From: CBDIDH01 sp965277595
GTDB lineage: Bacteria; Planctomycetota; Planctomycetia; Isosphaerales; Isosphaeraceae
Length of the DNA stretch: 64,000 nt
Direction of reading: 5' to 3'
NCBI GenBank assembly: GCA_965277595.1
Contig: CBDIDH010000001.1
Coordinates: 2,418,001-2,482,000 of the forward strand
Part shown: piece by piece, positions 16,983 through 25,228 of the stretch
How the letters are laid out: the number at the start of each line of letters is the position of its first letter
Numbering within the stretch: position 1 is the first letter of the stretch
Translations under genes and position numbers: made by a program
Notes under the pieces: model-generated
What the model was told of the DNA's origin: nothing
Databases searched by the model: none
What the model saw: only the letters and a program-made list of their open reading frames with translations

Positions 16983-19067
16983 TCAGGTCCCGGGCTTCAA
17001 ATACGTGTCGAGCCAGCCGAGCATCTCGCGCCACCAGGCCACGCGGTTCGCCGGCTTCAAGATCCAGTGCCCCTCGTCAGGGAAGAAGACGTACCGGCTC
17101 GGCACCCCGCGACGCTGCAAGGCCGTGAACATGCCAAGCCCCTGCGCATCGGGAACCCGAAAATCGAGGGCGCCATGAATGACCAGCGTCGGCGTCTTGA
17201 AGTTCTTGACGAACCCGCTCGGCGATTGATCCCGATAAATCTCCGGCTTCTCCCAGGGCGGGCCGCCAAACTCCCACTCAGGAAACCAGAGTTCCTCGGT
17301 CGTCCCGTACTTGCTCGTCAGGTCAAACACGCCCGCGTGACTGATCAAGGCCTTGAAACGATCGGTATGCCCGGCGATCCAGTTCACCATGAACCCGCCG
17401 TATGAACCCCCCGCCGCCGCCACGCGATCAGCGTCAAGAAATTCATACGTCTTCAAGGCATGATCAAGACCTTTCATGAGGTCCACATAAACCCGACCCG
17501 TCCAGTCTTGACTGATCTGATCGGTGAACTTTTGCCCATATCCCGTGGAACCACGTGGATTCAAGGCCACGACAACGCAACCTGTCGACGCGAACATCTG
17601 ATAATTCCAGCGCGCGTGCCATTCGTTGTGCCAGGCCCCTTGAGGGCCGCCGTGAATCAGGAAGAGAACGGGATACTTCTTTTTCGAAACGAAGCCAGGC
17701 GGCTTGACGAGCCAGCCCGAAACCTCGTCGCCGTCGGCCCCCGCGAACGTGAAGCGCTCGGCCGGGTTCAGGTCAAGCGAATCAAGGAGCGGCTGGTTGT
17801 GGTGCGTGATCGGGGTGATGTCGAGTCCGTTGCTCTCGGATCGATAGACCTCGGCCGGTCGTTCGGCCGTGCCTCGGAGGAAGATCAGCGGGTTGCCGAC
17901 CTGCACCGAGGTGTTCATCCCCCCTTTGATCAGCCTCATGAACTCCTTTGGCCGCGTTGGGAAGGCGTTGACCGAGTCTCCCAGGACATCGAAGAGAACC
18001 TCGATGATCGAATCACCCCCCTGGTCATCGATCACCGCGAGAATCTTCGCGCTGCCGGCTTGCGGAGCAGGTGCCCAGGCGAGGGAGAGAACGGGTCGAT
18101 CGAGCGGCCGGGTCAGTTCAAAGTGTTCATGCGAGGCACGGTTGTAAAGCGTGAGGACCCAGAGATCAGCCTCGAAACCGGCCTTCGACTGGCGGACGTA
18201 GGCGATCCATTTGCCGTCGGGCGAGTAAACCGGCTGAGCATCGGCGCCGAGGTTCTTCGACGTGATGTTCTTTGGCTCGCCGCCGTCTGTCGGGACCGTC
18301 CAGAGATCGGTGTTCGTGGACCAGGCCAGGTTTTTGACGGGTTCGGCGGTGTAGGCCAACTCCTTTCCGTCGGGCGACCAGGCGTAGTCGTTCGATCCGC
18401 CAAAGGGGGCCGGGGGCGTGTGAACGTCAAGGCCGGGGGTCAAATCCTTCACCGCGCCCGTCTTCACGTCGGCAACGATGAGGTGGCCGCGCTTGCCCTC
18501 GTCCCAGGAATCCCAGTGGCGAATCAGGAGGTGGTCATAGATGCGGACCTTGCTCTTGGATTCCGCCTTGGTCTTATCCTTCGCCGCCGTTTCTTCGGGA
18601 GTCTTGCCAGGATAGACCTGCGCATTGAAGGCGATCCGATCTCCCGAGGGAGACCAGATCGGGCCGCTGACGTCGATCGGCAGCTTTGTCAGTTGCGAGG
18701 CTTCGCCACCATCGACGGGCAAGAGCCAGACCTGCGACGACCCGCCCCGCGTTGAGACAAAGGCGATCGACTTGCCGTCGGGGCTCCACCGGGGATGATT
18801 GTTGGAACCGGGCGAGGTCGTCAGCCGCCTCGGCTCGCCGCCATCCACGGAGACGAGCCAGAGGCTGCTATTGGACTTGCCCGCCTCGCGGTCAATTTCC
18901 GAGACGACGTAGGCCACGAGTCTGCCGTCGGGCGAGACCTGAGGGTCGGAAACGCTCTTGACCGCGAGCAGGTCATCGACCGTCATCGGCCTTCCCGCGG
19001 CGAAGAGCGGCGAGGCCATGCCAAGGACGAAAAAGACGCCAAGCACCAGTTTCGTGAGGTCAAACAT
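16983..19067 (-). CDS. S9-family serine peptidase (acylaminoacyl-peptidase / DPP IV-like), exported
   Basis: 694 residues. A signal peptide (KLVLGVFFVLGMASPLFAAG) is followed by a beta-propeller with repeated SPDGK-type WD/TolB-like blades (DPQVSPDGRLVAYV, PRWSPDGKSIAFVS, YSPDGKWIAYV) over about 400 residues, then an alpha/beta hydrolase domain. Catalytic Ser is in GGSYGGFMVNW, Asp in HGALDFRVP and His in DEGHWILKP. It cleaves short peptides, probably in the periplasm. The peptide transporter gene lies 33 bases upstream on the same strand, suggesting that the hydrolysis products are taken up. Confidence 0.94.
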   Translation of the reverse strand: MFDLTKLVLGVFFVLGMASPLFAAGRPMTVDDLLAVKSVSDPQVSPDGRLVAYVVSEIDREAGKSNSSLWLVSVDGGEPRRLTTSPGSNNHPRWSPDGKSIAFVSTRGGSSQVWLLPVDGGEASQLTKLPIDVSGPIWSPSGDRIAFNAQVYPGKTPEETAAKDKTKAESKSKVRIYDHLLIRHWDSWDEGKRGHLIVADVKTGAVKDLTPGLDVHTPPAPFGGSNDYAWSPDGKELAYTAEPVKNLAWSTNTDLWTVPTDGGEPKNITSKNLGADAQPVYSPDGKWIAYVRQSKAGFEADLWVLTLYNRASHEHFELTRPLDRPVLSLAWAPAPQAGSAKILAVIDDQGGDSIIEVLFDVLGDSVNAFPTRPKEFMRLIKGGMNTSVQVGNPLIFLRGTAERPAEVYRSESNGLDITPITHHNQPLLDSLDLNPAERFTFAGADGDEVSGWLVKPPGFVSKKKYPVLFLIHGGPQGAWHNEWHARWNYQMFASTGCVVVALNPRGSTGYGQKFTDQISQDWTGRVYVDLMKGLDHALKTYEFLDADRVAAAGGSYGGFMVNWIAGHTDRFKALISHAGVFDLTSKYGTTEELWFPEWEFGGPPWEKPEIYRDQSPSGFVKNFKTPTLVIHGALDFRVPDAQGLGMFTALQRRGVPSRYVFFPDEGHWILKPANRVAWWREMLGWLDTYLKPGT

Positions 19068-19100
19068 GCGCGGTGTGGCCCTGGGTAGGTAGACGTCGGC

Positions 19101-20729
19101 TCAGATTCTTCCGTGGCCCATCTTCTTCAAGAGCGGAGTGAGCGCCAGCAGGATCAGGCCCGGGACAACCGACGTGAAGACGAGAAACGTCCAGATGTTC
19201 ATCTTGCTCGCTTCGAGGATCGATTCCAGCGTGCCGGCCAGATAGTTGGCGATGAAGGTGCAGGTGAACCAGACCGCCATCATCAACGACGCGACCTTCC
19301 TCGGCGCCAGCTTGTTCACGAGCGAGAGGCCGATTGGCGAGAGGCAGAGTTCGCCCAGCGTGAAGAGAAGATACACCCCCCCCAGCCATTCCGGACCCGC
19401 CATTCCCGAGCGATTGGCCACCGTCTCCGCGCGCCCCATGATCACAAATCCGGCGCCAAGCAAGAGCAAGCCAATGCCCATCTTGGCCGTCGAGGTCAGG
19501 CTATATCGCGTCCGATCCAGCGCCTTCCAGAGCACCATGAAAAGTGGCGCGAGGATGAAGATCAGAAGCGGGTTGACCGACTGGAACCAGGACGCCGGGA
19601 ATTCTCGGCCCATCAGATGACGGTCGGTCTTCTGGTCGGCGAAGAGGGTGAGCGTCCCCCCCGCCTGTTCGAAACCCATCCAGAAGACAATCGAGAAGAT
19701 CGCCACGATGAAAATCACGGCGACGCGCTGCAACTGGATCGGAACAGGGTCTTCCTTCTCGATCGTTGACGGATCAAGAATTTCGGAGTCGATGCGACGG
19801 GGGCGGGTTGAGCCCCCCAATCGGGTCACGATCGACGTCGCGAGCGCCATCACAAGGGCGAGCCCGACCCAGTAGAAGAAAAGGACGACCTTGCCGAAGC
19901 GGTCCGGGTGGATGATCTTGAAGCTGTTCGGGTCGGCCTTCTCGGCCGCGCCGAAGACGCGGGTGAACCCCTCCGCGGCGCCGCGAGCGACCGCGTTCGC
20001 CGGGCCGATCGCCAGGTAAACCAGACCGACGCCGATCGCCGTCAAGACGGCGACGTGAACCCAATCGATCGGCCGAAGCCGATGTTCGGATTCGGATTCC
20101 GAACCGGGCGGATAACCCCCCGTGCCGAGCGTCCATTGCAAGACCGTGAAGACCATGAGCCCCAGCAACATTCCCACGCCCGCGGCGCCGAAGCCGTAAT
20201 GCCAGCCGACCTTTTCGCCGAGCGTTCCGCAGACGAGCGGCGAGAAGAAGGCGCCGAGGTTAATCCCCATGTAGAAGATCGTGTAGGCGCTATCGCGTCT
20301 CGGGTCGCCCTGCCCGTACAACTGGCCGACCATCGTCGAGATGTTCGGCTTGAAAAAGCCGTTGCCCAGAACCAGAAGTCCCAGGGCGTAATAGAGAAGC
20401 GTTTCCGAGGCCATCGCGAAATGGCCGAGCGCCATCAAAAGGCCGCCGATCAAAATCGCCTTGCGCTGGCCGAGATACAGGTCGGCCATGACTCCGCCGA
20501 GAAGCGGCGTCAGGTACACGAGACTCGTATAAATGGCGTAAACGCCCAGCGCCTCGCCTCGATTGAAGTGGAGATGCTTGGTCAGATAGAGGACCAGGAG
20601 CGCGCGCATTCCATAATAACTGAACCGCTCCCACATCTCGGCACCGAAGAGAACATAGAGACCGGGGGGATGTCCCGCGGGAGCCTTCTCGGCGCCAACG
20701 GTTTGCTCGAACGATGCGACATGGCTCAT
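19101..20729 (-). CDS. Proton-dependent oligopeptide (POT/PTR2) transporter
   Basis: 542 residues from the ATG at 20727-20729, which has GGGAG about 9 bases upstream; a 31-codon upstream extension is not credible. POT-family signatures are visible: FGAEMWERFSYYGMRALLVL, GGVMADLYLGQRKAIL, and FYMGINLGAFFSPLVCGTLG. About 12-14 membrane helices are expected, with a long central loop after residue 225. It imports di- and tripeptides with protons. First gene of the minus-strand operon that runs to mobA. Confidence 0.93.
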   Translation of the reverse strand: MSHVASFEQTVGAEKAPAGHPPGLYVLFGAEMWERFSYYGMRALLVLYLTKHLHFNRGEALGVYAIYTSLVYLTPLLGGVMADLYLGQRKAILIGGLLMALGHFAMASETLLYYALGLLVLGNGFFKPNISTMVGQLYGQGDPRRDSAYTIFYMGINLGAFFSPLVCGTLGEKVGWHYGFGAAGVGMLLGLMVFTVLQWTLGTGGYPPGSESESEHRLRPIDWVHVAVLTAIGVGLVYLAIGPANAVARGAAEGFTRVFGAAEKADPNSFKIIHPDRFGKVVLFFYWVGLALVMALATSIVTRLGGSTRPRRIDSEILDPSTIEKEDPVPIQLQRVAVIFIVAIFSIVFWMGFEQAGGTLTLFADQKTDRHLMGREFPASWFQSVNPLLIFILAPLFMVLWKALDRTRYSLTSTAKMGIGLLLLGAGFVIMGRAETVANRSGMAGPEWLGGVYLLFTLGELCLSPIGLSLVNKLAPRKVASLMMAVWFTCTFIANYLAGTLESILEASKMNIWTFLVFTSVVPGLILLALTPLLKKMGHGRI

Positions 20730-20849
20730 CGACGGCTGCTCCCTCGGCGTCGTTCTCAACGGGCCTCGGCTCGGGTTCGGGCACCACCTTAACGTAACGG
20801 TCCGGCTTTCCCAAGCCCTCACCCTGATCCTTCCGAGAGGTCCAGGTTC

Positions 20850-22112
20850 TCAGGGGATGCTCGCCTCGCCAACCCACCTGAGCAGGTCGGGCATGCACGG
20901 GACCGGTCCCGGATCGGCGAAGAGCAAGGGCGCGCGGATCAGCTCGGCATGATTGGCGTGGATCACGACATTGTCGGAAACCCCGGCCAGCCGAGTCCTT
21001 GCGACGGAAACGCAGCCGTCGCCCGAGCCGTCGGTCAGCTCGTCGAGCCGTTCGGAAATATCGTCCCCCACGGCCATTCTGGCGAGACTTCCGAAGAGCC
21101 CTCGTTGCGCCCTGGCCGCATCGACCTGCGCCTCAATCTGTCGCCTCGTCGCCTTCGGAATCACCCCCACATCCCCCGCGAGGATGTGATAGTCCAGGCC
21201 CGAACGTCTCGGGCGCGCGTTCAAGGTCTTGAGGAAGGCGCTTCCCGGTGTCATATCCCTGGCCGCCTCTCCCAGACCATCGCCCAGGTGCGCGAGTGCG
21301 TCCGACGTTTTCTGATTCTGAACCGCCCTGGAACTGTGAAGCAACTGAAGAATGGTCTGCGTCTGAGCCAGATACGACCCTTGATTGACCGGCGCGATCA
21401 TCACGAGCGTGGAGACATCCTTCTGATACGGTGGACCTTCCACATAATCGCGCGCAATCAAGGCGCCCATCGAATGCGTCACCAGGGCCCACGGCCGCTT
21501 CTCTCCAACCCTGCGTCGAAACTCTATCCAATCACGCAAAAATTGCTTGCACGAATCCTCAAGGCGTCGGTTGTAGCGATAGTCAAAGACAACGACCCCG
21601 TACCCCGCTTTCTCGATCCAGGGGATCATGTGCACGAACCCGACCGACGACGAATTCACGCCATGAACCAGGCAGATCGTCGGCCGCCCCGGATCATTGG
21701 GCCGATAGGAATTCAAGGCATGCATGCCATACTGCGTGCGTCGTTTCGCTTCTCGGTCCGACTCCCTGGCGAGTTCCTGAACGCGTTTCCGCCAGTCGTC
21801 GCGGCGCGACGGTGTGAGCAAAACCGGGTCGAGCGTCAGAACGACCTCGTCCTTTCCCACGGACAACCCGACCTCGGACCCGAGACATCGGCCGAGCATT
21901 TCCCGGCTCAACGTTCCCGCCACTCCGGAGATCGGCAAGGTGATCTCGCCCTGGGGTCGGGCGATGACCAGGTTGGTCGCCCGGGCGAGTCGAACGACGA
22001 CCTCCGACAGATCAATCTCGTTGGCCTCGACCAGCGGCACCGTCACCTTGATCGGAGCCGGAGCGGCGTTGGATTCCGCGATCAAGACCGTGATGAGGAT
22101 CAGGTTCAACAA
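20850..22112 (-). CDS. Exported alpha/beta hydrolase (lipase/PGAP1-like)
   Basis: 420 residues, starting from TTG at 22112 with GGGAGG 9 bases upstream. A short signal peptide (LILITVLIAESNAAPA) is followed by about 110 residues resembling a secretin/STN-type small domain (SEVVVRLARATNLVIARPQG), then a hydrolase domain. The oxyanion segment is CLVHGVNSSSVGF, the nucleophile is in VTHSMGALIARDY, and a likely Asp/His pair lies in GDGCVSV and HANHAELI. Substrate (ester or lipid) unknown. The N-terminal domain combined with a lipase-like domain is unusual. Confidence 0.8.
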   Translation of the reverse strand: MLNLILITVLIAESNAAPAPIKVTVPLVEANEIDLSEVVVRLARATNLVIARPQGEITLPISGVAGTLSREMLGRCLGSEVGLSVGKDEVVLTLDPVLLTPSRRDDWRKRVQELARESDREAKRRTQYGMHALNSYRPNDPGRPTICLVHGVNSSSVGFVHMIPWIEKAGYGVVVFDYRYNRRLEDSCKQFLRDWIEFRRRVGEKRPWALVTHSMGALIARDYVEGPPYQKDVSTLVMIAPVNQGSYLAQTQTILQLLHSSRAVQNQKTSDALAHLGDGLGEAARDMTPGSAFLKTLNARPRRSGLDYHILAGDVGVIPKATRRQIEAQVDAARAQRGLFGSLARMAVGDDISERLDELTDGSGDGCVSVARTRLAGVSDNVVIHANHAELIRAPLLFADPGPVPCMPDLLRWVGEASIP

Positions 22113-22166
22113 GCTCGTGGCCTCCCACCCGAATCCAACCTCGCCGAAAACACGGACGTCGGCGGA

Positions 22167-22448
22167 TCATCGCATTGTAGCGAATCCTTGTTTCAGGGGA
22201 ATTGCGCCTGAGCCGATGCTGGAAACGGACGCCATGCTTGCGGGCTCGCTTGCATGGGTCAAGGGTGTTTGACAAGTGACTGTCCCGCGAGACTTGTTGG
22301 AGTTTGCTTGGGATGGAAAAAATACGCCTCGTCCGTCGCTGGGCTTGACCCAGAACGCGGCCGTTACGTCGATCCCCTCATCGGCGCACCGACTGGCGAT
22401 CGCTTCGCCAGTCTCCCGATGCTGGTTTACCAGTGGGTTCTGATCCAT
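22167..22448 (-). pseudogene. Remnant of a small conserved hypothetical gene
   Basis: The frame opens at an ATG at 22448 and its first 45-50 residues (MDQNPLVNQHRETGEAIASR, then GIDVTAAFWVKPSDG) resemble a family of small bacterial proteins of unknown function with a DVTAAFW-type motif. After about position 22310 the resemblance ends in low-complexity sequence. It lies directly behind the HEPN fragment but in another reading frame. I infer a truncated gene; a short intact gene of 93 residues cannot be excluded. Confidence 0.4.
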
Positions 22449-22449
22449 T

Positions 22450-22617
22450 GAAGCAATCTGTCTTGTGCGTGAAACAGTCTTTGGCGATCGCCTTATCATA
22501 AAAGTCATGCTCGCGTGTCAGCTTGGCAACACGCGCCTTCAAAGCACACTCGACGGCATACCCGGCCAGGTAATAGGCGCCGCTGTACTTTGCCGTGAGG
22601 AAGAGGCTCTCCCCGCG
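22450..22617 (-). pseudogene. HEPN-domain gene fragment
   Basis: On the minus strand, directly after and in the same frame as the stop codon of the PIN toxin, the translation reads RGESLFLTAKYSGAYYLAGY then AVECALKARVAKLTREHDFY. The GAYYLAGYAVECALKA segment is the hallmark of small HEPN-domain proteins. It has no start codon, lacks the first ten or so residues, and loses the HEPN match after CFTH near 22462, where a frame change is followed by unrelated sequence. HEPN proteins commonly form toxins with nucleotidyltransferase antitoxins; none is seen here. Too broken to be functional. Confidence 0.72.
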
Positions 22618-23118
22618 TCAGAGCGGGTCGGTCACCCAGAGGACGAGGTGATCGAGAGGGCCGCCGTGGACGCCTCTGTAAAGCCGCCCGTCGGCAGTGA
22701 CAACCCGCCCCCCTCGCGCGGCGGCCAGCACCAGGTAGAGGCTGTCGTAGACCGGTCGCCGGTAACGGATGCCGTGCCGGATGGCATCTTCCAGCAACCC
22801 CTCGGTCGCGTGGAGCGTCATCGGGACCGTCTGCATTAGCCGGTAGACATCCAGGGCGTCAGACTCCGAAAGCGTGTTCTCGACGGCAACCTTGCGTTGC
22901 AAAACGCTGGCCACCTCCGTGAAGAAGTAGCCAGGGACGTGCAGGTCAAACCGGGAGTCGAGCAGCCGTGCCGCCGCCTGGGAATCGGGCTCTGGAAGGT
23001 ACCACTTCACCCCCACACATGCGTCGGGGATCAGGATCTGAGGTCTCGAAGGTGGGGCCGTCATGGCTGTTGCCGCCTTCGAAGCCGGCTGGAAGCCGAG
23101 CGGCGGCGGGGCGCTCAC
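22618..23118 (-). CDS. vapC: PIN-domain ribonuclease toxin, VapC-like
   Basis: 166 residues from a GTG at 23118 whose GTGA overlaps the antitoxin stop by 4 bases; an ATG at 23064 would give 148 residues and a more usual N-terminus. PIN-domain acidic residues are visible in IPDACVGVKWYLPEP (Asp), FFTEVASVLQRK (Glu), PVYDSLYLVLAA (Asp) and VVTADGRLY (Asp). VapC toxins cleave RNA, often tRNA, when released from the antitoxin. The set of catalytic acids looks complete, so the toxin is probably active. Confidence 0.87.
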   Translation of the reverse strand: MSAPPPLGFQPASKAATAMTAPPSRPQILIPDACVGVKWYLPEPDSQAAARLLDSRFDLHVPGYFFTEVASVLQRKVAVENTLSESDALDVYRLMQTVPMTLHATEGLLEDAIRHGIRYRRPVYDSLYLVLAAARGGRVVTADGRLYRGVHGGPLDHLVLWVTDPL

Positions 23119-23348
23119 CGCAGCCGCTCCTCGGAGAGGATCACCCCGCTATCGCCGTGCGGGCGGTCCGCTAGTCGGCGGCGCATCGCCTCGGCCTGCG
23201 CGCGGGCCGTCGCCATGTCCAGCTGCGTCGAGGCCGCGGACAGAATTTCCCGAAGCTCGGCCTCCAGCGAACGGTTGTTTCCCGCCGCGCGGGCCTTCAG
23301 CCGCTCGTACACCGCGTCGTCCAGGTCGCGTACCAGTGCCTTGGCCAT
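23115..23348 (-). CDS. vapB: Ribbon-helix-helix antitoxin, FitA/VapB-like
   Basis: 77 residues. The N-terminus MAKALVRDLDDAVYERLKAR followed by NNRSLEAELREIL is the FitA-type RHH DNA-binding fold; the C-terminal part (LADRPHGDSGVILSEERLR) would be the toxin-binding tail. GGGGGA lies 6 bases before the ATG. Gene order antitoxin-toxin and the 4-base overlap are standard. Expected to repress its own promoter together with the toxin, through the palindrome upstream. Confidence 0.9.
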   Translation of the reverse strand: MAKALVRDLDDAVYERLKARAAGNNRSLEAELREILSAASTQLDMATARAQAEAMRRRLADRPHGDSGVILSEERLR

Positions 23349-23376
23349 GGCGTCCCCCGTGGTCGAAGAGGGTCTT

Positions 23377-23413
23377 GCTTACAATATGTTAGCAAAAGCC
23401 CGAAGGGCGTCAA
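23377..23413 (-). promoter_or_regulatory. vapBC promoter with embedded operator palindrome
   Basis: On the minus strand TTGACG (23413-23408) and TAACAT (23391-23386) are 16 bases apart. The -10 lies inside an interrupted palindrome at 23377-23393, with arms GCTnACA and TGTnAGC around a 3-base centre, ending 28 bases before the antitoxin ATG. This is the position expected for autoregulation by an RHH antitoxin. Confidence 0.6.
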
Positions 23414-23570
23414 TACGGTCGGACGTCTCCCTGAGGCGGGAGCCTCTCGAACAGTCCCGCCTGAATGTCCGATAATGGGCGTTATGTTATTTTCGATGGT
23501 TGGTTATGTTCGTTTCAGGCCCTTGCGATCGATCGACTCGATACCATCGACCCACCAGGGATTCGCGCAC

Positions 23571-23608
23571 AAAAAAGCCTCGCCCGCGCGTGGGTGCCGC
23601 GGGCGAGG
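23571..23608 (-). terminator. Intrinsic terminator of the CAP-domain gene
   Basis: Minus-strand hairpin: arms at 23598-23608 and 23578-23588 (CCTCGCCCGCG paired with CGCGGGCGAGG) around a 9-base loop, followed on the minus strand by six T residues (AAAAAA at 23571-23576 on the plus strand). It lies 47 bases after the stop of the exported CAP protein. Confidence 0.88.
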
Positions 23609-23655
23609 TTGGACGTCGCGAGATTGGCGACGGGGTTCGATTCGTGTTGAAGTGG

Positions 23656-24684
23656 TCAGACGGTCCAGGAAGACCAGCTGCCGGAGGAACTGCTCGCGGG
23701 CGCCTGAGCGGGCGTCGCGGCGGGCGTGGGAGTGGGAGTCGTTGAGGTGGGAACAACGACCTGGGCGGCGATTTGCGGATTCTTGCTGAGTGAGGACAGG
23801 TTGTAATCGACCTGGACGTTCTGGGTCTGGATCGAAACCTGCTGGGAGTCGATCACCGAGCCGTTGAGCTTGGCCTGAACCTGATACTGGCCCGGATCGA
23901 GGGCGATCTGGTAACCGCCGCTGTCCCAGGTCTGAGTTGTTGAGGTCGCGCCCGTGGCGAGATTTGTGGCGTCAACCTCGACCCCGCCTTGTCCCTCGTT
24001 GAGGTCAAACTGACCGTTGCCGTTCTGATCGTTGTAGGCAACCCCCAGCAACTCGGCCTTGGCGCCATTTTGCGAGCCAAAGTCTTGAGTAATGACGAGT
24101 GGGCCGACCGCCGGATTCTGGGTCGGAACGATTCCGATGCCGACCTCGCGATAGAACTGATCCGACGTCGCCGTGGGTTGGAGCAGGTTATTGCGGTGGC
24201 CGGAATCGCTGACGCCCCAGTCGATCAAGAAGGCTTCCATCGCCTGATCGACCGACTCGGAATAGGCGTAGGTGTTCTCGCCCGACGCCGCGCGATTGGC
24301 ATAGCCGGCCCGATCGAGCCGCTGACCGAGGTTCGAACCATCCGATCCGGTGTGCGATTGAAACCCATTGACCGCCTGATCGGTCGCCATTCCGGTGGCG
24401 GCCTGGGCAAGTTGATCGTTCCAGGCAAGCGGCGGGCGAACGGGAGAACTGGCGATCTCGCTGCGAACCTGATTGAGGTCAACCTTGTAATAATTGAGGG
24501 TCGCCGTCACGTCCGCGTCGAGGTTCGTCGTGAACTCCTGGGCGGCGGCCTGGGGATTCGTCCGCGCCAGGTTGATCAATTCCAGCATGTACTGCGCCTG
24601 GGCCGACGGGCCTGCCGTTGACATGACCTCGCGAGACTCTAACGATTCCAGGCGAAGGGTCCGGCGAAAGGCAGGCCGACGCAT
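23656..24684 (-). CDS. Exported CAP/SCP-domain protein with SdrD_B-like domain
   Basis: About 342 residues. The N-terminus has RRTLRLESLESREVMS, the LExLExR motif of planctomycete exported proteins. A CAP domain follows (about residues 30-190: ELINLARTNPQAAAQEF, SHTGSDGSNLGQRL, SGENTYAY, DWGVSDSGHRNNLL), then a Cna-B/SdrD_B-like repeat with a calcium-binding stretch NDQNGNGQFDLNEGQGG, and a Thr/Pro/Ser-rich tail. ATG 24684 is preferred because GGAGGT lies 5 bases upstream; a longer frame to 24747 has no such site. CAP proteins in bacteria are often secreted; their activity is poorly known. Confidence 0.88.
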   Translation of the reverse strand: MRRPAFRRTLRLESLESREVMSTAGPSAQAQYMLELINLARTNPQAAAQEFTTNLDADVTATLNYYKVDLNQVRSEIASSPVRPPLAWNDQLAQAATGMATDQAVNGFQSHTGSDGSNLGQRLDRAGYANRAASGENTYAYSESVDQAMEAFLIDWGVSDSGHRNNLLQPTATSDQFYREVGIGIVPTQNPAVGPLVITQDFGSQNGAKAELLGVAYNDQNGNGQFDLNEGQGGVEVDATNLATGATSTTQTWDSGGYQIALDPGQYQVQAKLNGSVIDSQQVSIQTQNVQVDYNLSSLSKNPQIAAQVVVPTSTTPTPTPAATPAQAPASSSSGSWSSWTV

Positions 24685-25228
24685 TGAGACCTCCGTGTCT
24701 ATCAAATCTCGCCCCAAACAGAGCAGACGGGGCGTGGCGATCATCACCAGAAACCCGTTCCCACCGTGGAATCAGGTCAACGACGAAACGTGGCGAACCG
24801 CGAAAAATTTTGAGCGGAATTTTCCCACTCGTCGGCGCGGCCAACCGCCATCTTTGCAAGCGGAATGCCGTCGCCGAAAGATCGGTATTCAAAGACAAAT
24901 CTGGTTTCTCAAGTTTCGATATCCTTTGCGTTTATGCGATTTTTGGAAGAAATCACTTTTCTTTGTGAAGCGAGGGATCGTTTCGACCGCCTTGGCTCAA
25001 TCGGGAAAAGTCTGTCAATCGGAACTTACAAAGCGGACGAATTTACAAGGAAGACGACCTCTCGTTTTTGACTAAAGTTTTGGCTCGGAGGCACTTTATA
25101 GCGAGACGGAAAGTCTCGATCTCATCGGTAAGTCAGGAGCCTGGGGGTTGCGGTCATCACGCGATCGGGATAGCCTTTTGAACATCACAGTCGACCCAAC
25201 CGGCGCTTGCTTCCGGAGTGCTTTCTCG
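24685..25228. other. Divergent AT-richer spacer between the CAP and phosphohexomutase genes
   Basis: About 540 bases with lower GC than the neighbouring genes, including runs such as those around 24930-24970 and 25065-25100. It should hold the promoters for both divergent genes. Short open frames on both strands show no recognisable protein and look like chance. I could not fix a convincing promoter. Confidence 0.5.
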
